Shown one piece after another: positions 43,935 through 55,290 of a stretch of DNA of 64,000 bases. The position numbers and the translations under genes were made by a program. A model generated the notes under the pieces. It made no database searches and was not told where the DNA came from. It saw only the letters and a list, made by a program, of their open reading frames with translations. This stretch comes from Labia minor (taxonomy: Eukaryota; Arthropoda; Insecta; Dermaptera; Spongiphoridae): assembly GCA_963082975.1 (NCBI GenBank), contig OY720350.1:43788734-43852733 (forward strand), written 5' to 3'. How positions within the stretch are numbered: position 1 is the stretch's first letter; every line of letters starts with the position of its first letter.

Positions 43935-44840
43935 AGTATCTAGAATCTAGAACATGGTTCTTCTTGAGCCTTCTGGTCACTTCACTGTTGTCCAGGAGAG
44001 TAATGGCTGATGTGTTTGGATGATTTTCAAGTTTTTGTGTTTGCTTTAGGACAGCGGTCGCCTAACTTTTTGACCTCACGGACCAATTAATTCATAATTT
44101 AAATCCCGCAGACCACTAATAGGATTTTTTAAGTGTTAAATATATTTATAAATAAAAATTGTGATCAAAGAACACATAAACATTGAGTTTTTATAACTTA
44201 TCACGTATTGTTATGAATTGAATCATGTTTTAAACATAACTTAACATGATGAGTAAGTATATTCCACATTTTTCTGCGGACCAGCGAAATTTTCTCGCGG
44301 ACCACCACTTTGGCAACCGCTGATTTAGGAATCTATGAAGAATTACTTCCCTAACTGAGGGGACTAGAAGGTCACTGTGTAAACTTGCGTTTGTAAAGAA
44401 CCATGGGGCGTTTGCTATACATCTGAGTATCTTGGATTGCACTCTTTGAATCTTACTTATACCGGATTCGCTAGCAGTTCCCCATATTTGACATGAATAT
44501 GACCAAATTGGCATAAGCATTGACTTATATAGTAAAACTTTTGATTTTAATGCAAGTTGGGAATTTTTTCCTAATAGCCAATACATTTTTTTATATTTAA
44601 TATTTAATTCATTTCTTTTTTTCTATATGAATTTTCCAGCTAATTCTTGAGTGAGGTGCAATCCAAGATACTTTACAGAGTTAGTATAGGGGATGATTTT
44701 GGAATTTAAATAAACTGTTGGGCATATGACTTTTTTATTAGTGAAGATGATATGATTGGATTTAGATTCATTCACATGAATCCTCCATCGATGTAACCAG
44801 TTTTAGATCTTGTCGAGTCGTTCTTGAAGTTTGATTGATG
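43935..44840 (-). pseudogene. Jockey-like reverse transcriptase, 5'-truncated, split by a hAT element
   Basis: Minus strand. The outer part (about 44840-44590) reads W-L-H-R-W-R-I-H-V-N-E-S-K-S then VKYLGLHLTQ, with a stop and a shift. The inner part (44586-44323) is open: MYWLLGKNSQLALKSKVLLY, then KSMLMPIWSYSCQIWGTASE and SLHSDLLVPSVREVI. A hAT element (44052-44322) interrupts it, after which the C terminus resumes in the same frame (LENHPNTSAITLLDNS then EVTRRLKKNHVLD). These are the typical thumb-domain and C-terminal motifs of Jockey-clade elements. The catalytic palm is missing. Confidence 0.82.
44052..44322. mobile_element. hAT-type miniature element, family 2, second copy
   Basis: Ends CAGCGGTCGCC and GGCAACCGCTG; flanking 8-mers CTTTAGGA and ATTTAGGA. 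Closely similar to 16220-16501. It interrupts the Jockey open frame, and removing it together with one duplication restores continuity. Confidence 0.87.
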
Positions 44841-45419
44841 CTATGTAAAAATAACAAATATATTTGAATTTATATTTAATTATGATAATAATAAATTTTA
44901 TATTACAAATACAAACAAATTTGAAATTAATTCAAATTGTTTTACTCGAAATATTCTTTCTATATTATATTTTTATTATTTTATATAAGAGAATATAAAA
45001 ATGAGCACCAATATTAAATAAAATATTTTTTTCCCTCTTCTAGCTAAATCTACTACACAATAGAAGCTCAACATCCAGAAAATGACTTTTAGGCATTTTA
45101 TCTTATAACGCAATCTCTCTTATTATTATGAGACGAAGTGTTCGAATCTACTTATAAAGATACTTGCATCTTAATATAAATATTTATAACTATTATTATT
45201 TTATCTTTCTTATGGTTATTGTTTTTGCCTCTGATGGAGGTGAAAAATACATGAAATGAATACGAGATTGAGAATGCTAAACAGTTTATTTAAGTTTAGT
45301 TAGTTATTTAAGTTTAGTTAGTTAACTACGATACTACGAAAAAGACAAAATTTCATTATTAGTTATTAACTAAGAATTGATTTATTAAATTATAAAATGT
45401 ATATATATATATTATAACT
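44841..45419. other. AT-rich non-coding DNA
   Basis: A tandem pair of ATTTAAGTTTAGTTAGTT lies at ~45287-45323. Otherwise nothing recognised. Confidence 0.4.
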
Positions 45420-45424
45420 ATCAG

Positions 45425-45852
45425 ATTTATTAGGGATATAATCACGTATTTTTGTGAGATTGTTTTCTCAACATTTCGGCACCCATTTTGGCGCTATTTT
45501 CAAGAGATTATTTAGGTTAGAATATTTTTGAGATTTTGGGTCTTGGACTGTGTGACCAAGGGTTAATATCGGGATTTCGGGTTGATAGGTTGGATGATTT
45601 TGTACTCATTGCGTTTTGCTGTGGAGCTCCGAGGAATCCTGGGCAATCCTGACTCTGGCACACGTCCGTACCGGACAATAGCCCGAGGCCAACTGGGACC
45701 CGACCCTTTGGATTCTACCTGAGCTTCGTACCTGCGCATGTTCAATGGGCTTTTGTGTACTCTGATGGGCGGGGCTTAACCTTATGGCGGGATTTATATT
45801 GGTTCTGGATCTGAGGCAGGAATTCCAGTGTTTACTCATTCATTAAACCAAC
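45425..45852 (-). repeat. GC-richer block, possible retroelement terminal region
   Basis: On the minus strand it starts TGTTGGTTTAATGAATGAG, has TATA-like TATAAATC and GC-box-like CCCCGCCC sequences, and further on TTGAAAATAGCGCCAAAATG then GGTGCCGAAATGTTGAG. The last motif resembles the conserved end region of Penelope-like elements (…CGAAACGTTG…). Two overlapping 60- and 77-codon frames have no recognised domain. The class is unresolved. Confidence 0.3.
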
Positions 45853-46626
45853 ATATATATTATATTATATATATTAAAAATCGAATGAATTAATTTCGAT
45901 CAGATAATAGTATTATTTTTCTTATTTTTACACTTTTTCGTATTTCCAAAATCAAAAATTCAATTTTATTCAATTCTTGAATTTATTTATGATAGATTAA
46001 CTCATAAAATTTGTGGTAATGTGCAAAAAAAAAATAGGGATTTTCTTAATCCAAAAAATTAAAATTACAATATAAAATAAAATTTGAATAGATTTAATCC
46101 CGTTTAGTTACCAAAATAAAATGTATAATAAAATGATTTCTATTTTAAAATACTTCTTCAATCAGTATAAAAAAGGCATAAAAATCTCAAATGAAAATTG
46201 AAATCGAGGAATAAAATTAAAACAAATTTTTTTTTAAAGCCATATTAAAGAAAATTGAAAAACATAAAAATCACTAAAGTATCACTTCCGGAGCCTTGAC
46301 TTAAAAACATTTATGTGCTATAAAAAAATTATTTTTATTTTTCTACCTTAAATATTGTTTATATCCTTGTCCTATAACTAAGAATTAGATTAGTGTTGTA
46401 TTTTGTTCAATCTTTTATTTTAAACTTTTATCTGTGAGTATGAATTACAAATTTATTTTATATATTATACCTGAAAAAACACCCACATACTTGAGTCCCT
46501 CATCTTCTATTAGATCATATTAATTCAAATACAAAATACTTAACAAGAACCCCTCATGTATAGACATATATGGAAAGGGATTATACGAAACTGAAATAAA
46601 TCGAGTTTATTAAACATTACCAACCA
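45853..46626. other. AT-rich non-coding DNA
   Basis: Nothing recognised. Confidence 0.4.
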
Positions 46627-46628
46627 TA

Positions 46629-47106
46629 CGAGGGTGATCTGAAAAGTTTCCGACCTGACCAAGAAAAACGATGTTTTTCAATTTTTTTTTTTTGTTTTAT
46701 TTTTCAAAATTCAAGATAATTGAGACCTGTACGATGTCAGCTGAACGTGTGCGAAATATTTTGCAAACCCATTTGAATATGGAAAGCTGTGTGCAACGTG
46801 GGTGCCGCATTTCCTAACGTTAGACCAAAAATTGCTTCGAAAAACCATTTCTAACGACAATTTGGCGCTATAGGCGTAATCCAAACGAATTTTTGCGTCG
46901 ATTCATAACTGTTGATGAGATTTAAATTAAATTAAATCAAATTTAATTAATTAATTAAATAATTTATTAATTAATTAAATTAATTAGAACACCGTTATGA
47001 GAAATTTATCACTGTTGATGGAGATTATGTTGAAAAATATATCAAAAACAAATTTTAAAAACATCGTTTTTCTTGATCAGGTCGGAAACTTTTTAGACCA
47101 CCCTCG
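46629..47106 (+). mobile_element. mariner-derived miniature element M3
   Basis: Ends CGAGGGTGATCTGAAAAGTT and its inverse (..CCACCCTCG), TA on both sides. The + strand reads MSAERVRNILQTHLNMESCV then QRGCRIS, the helix-turn-helix part of a mariner transposase, and further on RNPNEFLRRFIT. The AT-rich filler at ~46920-46985 stands at the same junction as in M1 and M2. Non-autonomous. Confidence 0.85.
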
Positions 47107-47108
47107 TA

Positions 47109-48025
47109 AACTAAAATGTATATGTTTTGCAATTAGTTTTCAAACTAATAGGTTAAATCGAGCTTAATAAAAGTAATAATAAAGTATCTATGTTTCTCAG
47201 AACTTAAGAATTTATGCTAACAACGATCAGGCAGATAAAAAATTTGACCATTTGCAAGTACCTCGGGTGACGGTTCGGACTGAAAGAACTCCACATCTGA
47301 ACAATTCTGTCCATTTGACTTTTACATCCCTAAAGTTAGACGATTAAACAGACAGGAGGTTCAATAGGCCGCCTATGAGGGGTGGAATGTGGAATATTTG
47401 CTGGCCAGTGAGACCTGTAGAAGGTTAATTATTCGTTAATATTTTATTAAGAATGAATTACATGAATATATTAATTGTTGATTGATGGTATTCATAATAC
47501 TTTCATTTACATATTTTGTATCATTTAAAGGGCTTTAATCATAGGCTTTGTGATGATATAAGCCATTCCGATCCATTAAAAGGGAAATATTAAATTTTAC
47601 AAAAGTCTAAATGAAAAATTTTTAATATTTTTTTAATTTTCAAATTGATAAACAATTAATGTTATATGTTTTAATGTCAAATAAAAATTGGAAAATAAAA
47701 ATAAATAAAGGGTTTGGGAACTAGGAATATAAGGGAATTTCAGAGAGGAGGTTGTTTACAAAAAAGGTAAAGAAGCAAAAAAGGGGACCGAGAAAAGAGA
47801 TCTCCTTTTGAATGGGGGTTTGACCCAGGATGACTTGCTGTCCTTCTCATCCAGGTTTTTCTTGATCGCTGTAATTTTGTTAGTGTTTGACGTAGAAATT
47901 GTGTTGCTTTTGCCATTGGTATTTGGGATAGAGGGGGCTCTGGCTTCTTGATCTATAAAATTTTCTTATCTATTCATTTTACAATTTGAAAACATTTAAT
48001 TAAAATGAGAAACATCTTTAAGGGC
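47109..48025. other. intron-like DNA with complex block
   Basis: About 47220-47420 and 47690-47960 are less AT-rich and unique, candidate regulatory DNA. No exon defined. Confidence 0.3.
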
Positions 48026-48501
48026 GAGTTTGGCTCTTTGTTGATGGCACCAGGTCACGTGTTGGCGCGTGAGATTTGCACTGTTAAAAAATTAATTCTG
48101 ATACTTTCAGCGATTCAATCAAGCTGAAATTCTATATATAGCACTTTTATACAATTATTAATCATGTGAAAAATTATCAACCATATATCTTTATTTTTAC
48201 GGTTACTTAGAAGAAAAAAAATCAAAACGTTGTAGGTAAAGACCCTCTTCCGGTTGAGCTACATTTCTGAAAAGTTGATAGAAACCTATGAATTTTGAAT
48301 AATGGCCATGTACCAAATTCTAGTTCAAACCATTTTTGCGTAATCTTGGTTACAAACATACACACATACACACACACAGACAGACAGACATTTTTCTCAA
48401 CCTTAGTGAAAATGATTCAGGATCCTCCAAAACGTATAAAAACATCAAAATCTCAATATCGAAAATTTTCGTGATCGCAATACTATCTCTGGCGAGATAG
48501 T
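48026..48501 (-). mobile_element. Helentron-like family A, 3'-truncated copy A9
   Basis: Begins in the GTTTGGCTCTTTGTTGATGG region, so the AT tract, GCGAGATAGT and 3' hairpin are lost. It keeps the microsatellite and the complete 5' palindrome ACTATCTCTGGCGAGATAGT (48482-48501). Confidence 0.85.
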
Positions 48502-48836
48502 AAAAATAGAATTATTGGATAGCGACATATTCTTTCCCTGTGAGGATTTTAAAATGTCTTGAAATGATATCTACACCCTTCTTGTCCAAATGAGATACTT
48601 TATTAATTAAACTGAAAGGTTATGTCATAACTCAAGTGTATGTGACCTATAACCTTCGTTGGCCCTTCACTCTTAGTTGAAAGAACATGGTTCTGTTCTC
48701 GTTAATTGAAATCAACGACCAACATCTTCATCTACGATGAACAAATTGAATAATAATAAAGAGGTATTGCCATGGCTGGCTGCACCCTTCCAATGCAAGT
48801 TTAAATTGAATGTAATTTAACCAAAGCAATTTAGCG

Positions 48837-49032
48837 AACTAAACGTGTTTTGGGGGTGAATTAGCGCGACGGTCCTTTCAACAGCAGCAGCACAGTCTGG
48901 CTAAGCCAGTTAGCGCGGGGCATTCACAGGGGAGTTTGCGGCCACTCACCACATCCGATGGGCTTGTGCAGGCTGATTGAAAGGGCTTATCGCCCTCAGT
49001 TCGATCCAGAACCATCACCAAAAAAAAACGAC
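48837..49032 (+). repeat. possible tRNA-derived SINE
   Basis: GC-richer 200-bp block with TGGCTAAGCCAGTTAGCGCG (A-box-like), AGTTCGATCC (B-box-like, ~48998) and an A-rich tail (49021-49028). Not verified by a second copy in the window. Confidence 0.35.
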
Positions 49033-49206
49033 ATTCCCAAGACAAAGATTAGCCTATTTTATGAAAGCTTAATGGTAGAATAAAATAAAAAGGAGTGAAT
49101 TATAAAAAAAATGAAGATATTTAAAATATTGAATTAATAATAAAAAAAACTTTGAAAAATGATCGAATTAAAACGAGGACTTAAAAAAAGAAATGATAGA
49201 AAAATA

Positions 49207-49812
49207 AATTGACCTGTGGCCGACTGTTTGAAGTAAATTAATTTCCAGCTACAGAAGCAATTTCAAATAATTTTAATATATCTATTAATGTAATAAAAAA
49301 CAGATATGGATATAACATAAATATTTTTAATTTTATTTTATTTATAATATATATGTAAGGCCAGGCTGTGACGTCATGAATGGCTGGATGACGTCATATA
49401 ATTTTAAATTAAGAAAAACTAATAAAGATGGTTTTTCTCGAGGATAAAACCAATACAAAGTGCACGATTCGTGGTGATATGTAAAAAATCACCTCATGTG
49501 AAATTTGGTATGAAAATAACCCTTCCCTTCCTATCGCCGATCGCTAATACTACCACTTCCGGTTTCCGGATTTGCACCAAAAGTTGATAAATTCATCATA
49601 CTGATGCATTAAGTAAATTACCAAATTTCATCAAAATCTGTTGAGCCGTTCTAGCTGTACACATCTATATGGACGGATGGACAGACGGACAGACATCATG
49701 CTAAAAATACTTTTTTCTGTTAAAAAAATGCATGATTCGTGGAGATATGTAAAAAACTCCACATGTAAAATTTGGTGTGAAAACAATACCTCCCTTAATA
49801 TCGTCGGTCGGT
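49207..49812 (-). mobile_element. Helentron-like family B copy B9
   Basis: From ACCGACCGACGATATTAAGG (49812) to the 3' side (about 49207), where the 3' inverted repeat and hairpin are partly deleted (GACCTGTGGCCGAC). Both TGACGTCA octamers are present (about 49368-49396). Confidence 0.82.
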
Positions 49813-50622
49813 AAAAAATTGAAAGAATCGTTTCTTCTACTATATATAATAGTAAATATACTTTTGTTTCAAAATTCATTTTAACTTATTAATTAGTAAC
49901 AAACTTTAGAAAATATTAATTATTTTTTATTTTATATTTACAAAAATAATTAAAATAAATTTGATTTATTAATTTATATGAATGTTTTTGTTTAATTATT
50001 ATTTAATTATTTGTTGGTTTTGATTCATTTCATCATAAAATTCTTTCATTCATTTATAAATATTTACTTTTCATAATACTTAATATATTATTATTTAATG
50101 GTATTTAATTAAAGCATTTTTATAATACATATTTTACAAGGAATTCTAATAAAAATCATTAAATATTTTTTTTTTCCATTAACTGCTCTTGGTTGCATAA
50201 AAATTCGTAAATAAAATAAAATATTTATTTGTTTGAATAAATACTAATCTAATTCTAGAATAAATTGTTATTAAAAAATTATAAGTTGATTAAATATTTG
50301 TAAAATTCAATTAAGTAATAGTTCTTTTACAAAATGAATTTGATCTAATAAATATTAAATTCCTATGTAGAAAGAAATAAAGACACTTGATCAGTTCCAT
50401 TAGGTGAGAATTGTTTTTTTTAATGCATTTGTTTCTAGTTTTATCATCTTAATAAAATATATTTAAAGTATTCCTAAAGGCTGATTAAAAAAATAACATT
50501 AATTCATTTATTTAATTCATTGTATAATAAAGATTCATTAATTTATCCTAAATCTAATAAATAATCTTTTCAGATTAAAGGGGATTATATTGAATGTATA
50601 AATATCAAAATTTGAAGATTGG
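49813..50622. other. AT-rich non-coding DNA
   Basis: Nothing recognised. Confidence 0.45.
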
Positions 50623-50630
50623 TAATAGAC

Positions 50631-51268
50631 CAGTAGCGTGCCTAGGGGGGTGCGGTGGGTGCGGTCCGCACCGGGCGGCACTTATCTTGGGGCGGCATTT
50701 TTTATATTTAGTATAGTTGTAAAAAGCAACTTATTCATTTCATATTTTTTTTTTCTTTCTTGAATAATAAATGATTATTATGATTATTATAAGTTTACTA
50801 TTTGATTTATATAAATTATGATTAACTATATGATTTCGAATATTATTCCTCAGTGTATATAAATGCATTTTAGGGTAAATTTTGAATTCTAATTCCAAGA
50901 ACAGGATAATAATTTTATTTTATTGTATTCATTAAAATTCGTTGAATTCGTAAACGCATCTTTACGATTTTGTTCAGCAATTTTTCCTTACTAAAATTTG
51001 TTGATATCAGTTTATAAATGTCATTTCTTTTGAAAAGTTTATATGATTACTTTGAAGTGATATACCAATATTTTTTTAAATCATCGATTTTTCTTTTGAA
51101 AAGCAGGGCCGGGGGAAAAATATAAATATAAATTTTGAGAGCATTATACACGATTTTTCTAATATGAAAGTATATACGATTATACACGATTTTTCTAGTA
51201 TGAAAGTAATAAAAAGGGCGGCAAACTAGACATCGCCCCGGGCGGCAAAAGTTCTAGGTACGCCACTG
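50631..51268. mobile_element. 638-bp hAT-type non-autonomous element
   Basis: Ends CAGTAGCGTGCCTAG and CTAGGTACGCCACTG, flanked by the perfect 8-bp duplication TAATAGAC (50623-50630 and 51269-51276). GC-rich subterminal regions (GGTGCGGTCCGCACC, GGGCGGCA) are mirrored at the other end (GCCCCGGGCGGC). A 33-bp tandem pair (TATACACGATTTTTCTA) lies at ~51147-51205. No transposase. A second copy begins at 63832. Confidence 0.92.
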
Positions 51269-51409
51269 TAATAGACTCTTATTAATTGAAATTTGCCTAT
51301 GAAAATAAATTAATAGAAACATTTAAAATAAACCTTACTTTTAAAATTTCAGTATAATTTGAAATGCAATAAGACATCTTTTCATTATAAATCTATAAAA
51401 TACTAAGGA

Positions 51410-51525
51410 CGCAGTGGCCTGATAAGATAATGAGGGACGTGAGGGAGTTGAGAGAGAATAGGATTTGGATGTAGTTAGTTCAGGATAGGACCGCATTCCA
51501 GGGGCAAACTGAGCGCGCCATAAAC
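51410..51525 (+). pseudogene. non-LTR retrotransposon C-terminal fragment
   Basis: The + strand reads DKIMRDVRELRENRIWM, a stop, then LVQDRTAFQGQTERAINKYI, resembling the last ~35 residues of a non-LTR tail (…MQLVQDRTAW…). Distinct from the (GATA)n family. Confidence 0.5.
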
Positions 51526-51639
51526 AAATACATTACTATATCTAATCTTAGATAAATAAATAAATAAATATTGATATTAATAATTAAATTAATTAATAAA
51601 GCATACGTATGACTCAATAGATTCGGATAAACTTTTTCA

Positions 51640-52235
51640 AATTTTTTTTTTGATCTTCAAATTTGTCTTCAAGGTAGTAAAAAAAGAGTAAGATGCGGAA
51701 ATCAATTGTCAGAAACTTTCGAAATTCTGAATGGGATACACTATCACCAATTTTATTTAATTTAGCATTTGAGTATGTGATTTGACAAATTGGGAAAAGA
51801 TCAAACGAAATGCAATTAAACAAAAAAATTCAAGAATTAGGCTAAGCAGACGTCTTAAATATTATAGGAGATTCGGCAATTGCAATTAAAGATAGCATAA
51901 ACAAATTAATTGAGGCAGGAAATAAGATGGGGATTGAAATTAATAGGGATAAAACAAAATATTTAGTAAGAGGGAAAAAACATTATTGGGATGGGAAGGG
52001 GTCATGGCTAGAATGGTAGATTAAAGATCGACGAAAAATATTTGGAAAAACCGATTGAGAAACATCCTGTGGGATTGGGAAGACCAAGAACGCGGTGAGT
52101 GGACAATGTAGGAAGGGACGTGGGACAGATGGGACAGGGTAGGAGTTAGATGGTTATAGCTCAGGATTGGGATACTTGGGGGGTTACTTTCGAGATCCGT
52201 AGAGCCACAGTGATAGATAGATTGATATAACAAAT
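51640..52235 (+). pseudogene. decayed non-LTR reverse transcriptase
   Basis: Frame-broken + strand peptides in order: VRCGNQLSETFEILNG, a worn DTLSPILFNLAFEYVI, IGDSANAIKDSINKLIEAGN (the region after the FADD box), MGIEINRDKTKYLVRGKK. After an internal deletion come GLGRPRTR and IAQDWDTWG, ending in GATA repeats (52212-52223). This is the same family as 22417-22932 but carries part of the catalytic domain. Confidence 0.7.
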
Positions 52236-52420
52236 ACAATAGTAATATATAATTAATTTACTGATTAAATTAAAATATCTTTTAAATAAGAACACAAAAA
52301 GATATGATAATATAATGTAATATACTGATTCGAACAAAATGGATGAAAACCTTTTACATACAGACTTTCAACGAAATACTATGTATTACTTCGGGGGTAC
52401 AGGGAGCGGAGCCCCCTTCA
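52236..52420 (+). mobile_element. Helitron 3' region H3, truncated
   Basis: Matches in inverse orientation the ~230 bp between the retrotransposon tail and the Helitron end at 23270-23478, including GGGTACAGGGAGCGGAGCCC. It stops before the terminal hairpin and CTAG. Confidence 0.6.
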
Positions 52421-52599
52421 ATTATAATTCTTAAAAATTTCAATATTTTAATTATAATCATTGGACAAAATTATCTTATAATAAAAAAAAGATTGTCAAA
52501 AAGATTCTGGTAAACATCTCACATACCTGTAAATAAAAAACTAAATTAAATAGAATAACCAATCAACTAAAACTAAAAATATAAAATTTTATAAGATTA

Positions 52600-53165
52600 T
52601 CAATTGAAAACTTTCTAAGTGAATTAACTAATAATAATGACATTTCCATTTGGAAAACAACGAAAAGAATAAAAAGGCTTAAAATGCAAATTTCCCCAGT
52701 GAAAAGAAAGGATAGCTCTTGTGTAAGAAGTACGGGTAATATAGACAAATCAAATCTTTTTACAGAATATCTAAACAAATTTTTACCCTCCATTCCTCCA
52801 TAATCTCAAATTTTTAATGTCAAACAGAAATAAGAAACGAATCCATTAAAATAAAGCCAATTACTGTTAAAGAGCTGTTAGGGGAGATTACAAATATAAA
52901 AATAAAAAGCTCCTGGCTACGATTTAATAACTGGCGACATTTTAATACAAATTCCTAAAAAAAGGAATAATAAAAGTAACCCAGTTAATAAATAATTCAT
53001 TTCGCTTAGAATATACACCGAGATGCTGGAAAGTGGCTGAAGTGATTATGATACTCAAACCAGGGAAAGAACCCAGTGAATTCCAGTAAATTCTTACAGA
53101 CTAAACTCATTATTTCCAGTGATATCTAAATTATTTTAAAAATTATTATTAAAATGCATAAACCT
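52600..53165 (+). pseudogene. Jockey-like reverse transcriptase N-terminal relic
   Basis: The + strand reads DISIWKTTKRIKRLKMQISP, then LFTEYLNKFLPSIPP, IKPITVKELLGEI, a worn KAPGYDLITGDIL, RLEYTPRCWKVAEVIMILKP and GKEPSEFQ, with stops and shifts. This is the characteristic region between endonuclease and palm of Jockey-clade proteins (…APGYDLI…P..WK.A.vi.i.KPGK…). Truncated before the catalytic boxes. Confidence 0.75.
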
Positions 53166-53354
53166 TATCTATTAAATTTAAGAGATCATTTATTTTGTGA
53201 TTGTAATAATGAAGTATATATAGTAGCAGATATAGATCAATATTTTTCATTTGTTGTTTTTTTACCTTTTCTTGTTCTTGTTGCAAAAAATAAATAAAAA
53301 AAATAAAATTAAAATGCATAAAGTCGATTTAAATAAAATTAAATTTAATTAAAA

Positions 53355-53550
53355 TAAAATCGGCCAAAGAAAGATGAGGTCACCGGGGAATGGCGGTGAC
53401 TGCATATCGAGGAATTGCATGACCTCTATGCATCTCCAGTTATAGTTATAATTATAAAATCGAGAAGGCTAGGACACGTGGCTAGAATGGGAGAAGATAG
53501 AATCTGCGGCCAAGAACTTTCGAGTTCCGTAGAGCCACAGAGATACAAAG
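53355..53550 (+). pseudogene. (GATA)n-family retrotransposon 3' relic
   Basis: AAAGAAAGATGAGGTCACCG, then GAGGAATTGCATGACCTCTA, GACACGTGGCTAGAATGGGA and AACTTTCGAGTTCCGTAGAG match the reverse complement of 22450-22760 with internal deletions. Confidence 0.7.
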
Positions 53551-54499
53551 ATAAAGTCGATTTTAGAAAATAAAAATGATATTCCCAGTCACTAATTGGT
53601 CAAGTACATCTCATTGATGGGGTAATCTATGGGGGTAGTTGGCTTATGATGATAAAAACAAACAAATGTTTAAGTAATAGTAACGGTCGCCGTGTGAAAA
53701 GGTTTGATTTAAGGAATTAATAAATAAATTCCCTCAAAACAAATTATTCTTTCTGATCTGAAAAGTTATTCAAAATGTATGAGAAGAATAGAAATAAAAG
53801 ATTAGTGGTTTGTATACTATTTAATATATCCAAAGTTAAAGAATTATTAACTTGATAATTATTTAAACATATATGTACATAAAAAAATTGGTTCTAATAT
53901 AATATATTTTGATATTATTTGATATCAAATATAATACAATAGTATAATTAATAACTAACTTATAATATAACAACTTATAACTATAAATTTGAATATTAAA
54001 TAAATTAAATAAGAAATGTTTTTCAATTATGAATGTTTATGAGTGAAAAGGGTGATGGAACTGAGCACGAAAACAGTTACAAAAAGATGTTTTACGAATG
54101 TCCAGCGTGATGATTCGAAGTAGTTGACAGCGTTTCTCCGAACTTGCTAACGTCATCAAAATTATCAGTAAAGATGAAAGCGTCGTCCAGAAGAAATAGC
54201 CGAAGTAAAGATGGATATAGTCTTATCTCTTGCCACACACACAATAAGAGTAAAATTAATTTTTAGTAGAAACTCCAAAACCTTCGAATGACTTATTACG
54301 TTTATGAAGTCATTTGTATTGAAGGGGTGTGTGGTTCGATTACACAACGAAACAATGATGGACGAGGAAATGATAAGGAAAGGAGGTTACGAGACGAGTT
54401 ATAACAACAGAGTGAGTAAAAACCAACAGGAAGAAGTCATCGGACAGGCGTTCCTACCTTGTCAATTCTCTTTTTCTATTCAAGATGAAGTGACTCATC
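53551..54499. other. intron-like DNA with complex block
   Basis: About 54050-54500 is less AT-rich. A 72-codon frame at 54304-54522 shows no domain. Unassigned. Confidence 0.3.
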
Positions 54500-54775
54500 A
54501 CTGGGATGACGCTGCATTATAACTAGCATTAATTTTAATGGTCCCGGGTTCAAGTCCCGGGCCTGGCAAGGGAATTTCTCTAGCTAGGGTCTATGGGACG
54601 GAATCAACCCAGCCTCCTGGATCAGCATTGGGAAGCTACTTGATAAAAAGTAGCGCCTCCGATCAAGAAAATCAAGGTAAAGGTTGATAGGTCTCGCTCT
54701 ACTGATCATAGGACACCTCATTGATATAACTGGCTTGATAGGCGTTGTCCTTGCGTAGGACGTACAAAAGTTAGT
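54500..54775 (+). repeat. tRNA-derived SINE
   Basis: CCCGGGTTCAAGTCCCGGG (54543-54561) is an intact T-arm with a B box. The upstream half is a worn tRNA head. The downstream body contains TAGCTAGGGTCTATGGGACG, GCTACTTGATAAAAAGTAGC, AATCAAGGTAAAGGTTGATA and GTTGTCCTTGCGTAGGAC. A perfect T-arm fused to a ~200-bp unrelated body and an AT-rich end is typical of an arthropod tRNA SINE. No second copy in the window. Confidence 0.65.
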
Positions 54776-55029
54776 GGTTTATATATATATATATATGTTG
54801 AGCTGCGTCAAAACTCATAATAGACCTAATAATAGAAAAATCACTAGTAAAGAAAAAAATATTTTTTTGTGATTTTCTTAGACGTCGAGAAATGAAGGTG
54901 AATGAAAGGTGGGGTTCTAATGAAATATTATAAAATAAAATAAAAAAAAATAGAATAAAAAGAAAAAATCAAATAAGCATTCATCTAGATTTAGGTTGAG
55001 CGAGTTGGAAAGTATGTTAATATCCGTTT

Positions 55030-55290
55030 CAAGTTTATCCAGGAAGACTTATTGTAGAGGATTAAGGCCCTTAAGTGATGGCCATTAAACCATTACATTA
55101 TCGCCTTAACGGCGCCTGAGGCGTTTCTCTCCTTCCTCAGGCCGGGCAAAAAGGTGGCTGCCTCCGCCACCCTGACATGATAATTAAAAACGCCCTCAGG
55201 GCGGACACTCATTAAAACTTAATCGGAAGGCCCTCGAAGAACAATTAGCGCTGCACCAGCCAGACAGACAGACATACAACCAAACCGAGA
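55030..55290. other. GC-richer block rich in small palindromes
   Basis: Contains GGTGGCTGCCTCCGCCACC, CGCCCTCAGGGCG and CTGAGGCGTTTC..CCTCAG, and a short CAGA repeat (55261-55273). The palindromes and simple repeat resemble a Helitron-type interior, but no TC or CTAG ends were found. Unassigned. Confidence 0.35.

Noticed and set aside
45563-45839. Two overlapping minus-strand frames as a coding gene
   Set aside because: No recognisable domain. The block looks more like a retroelement terminal or promoter region.
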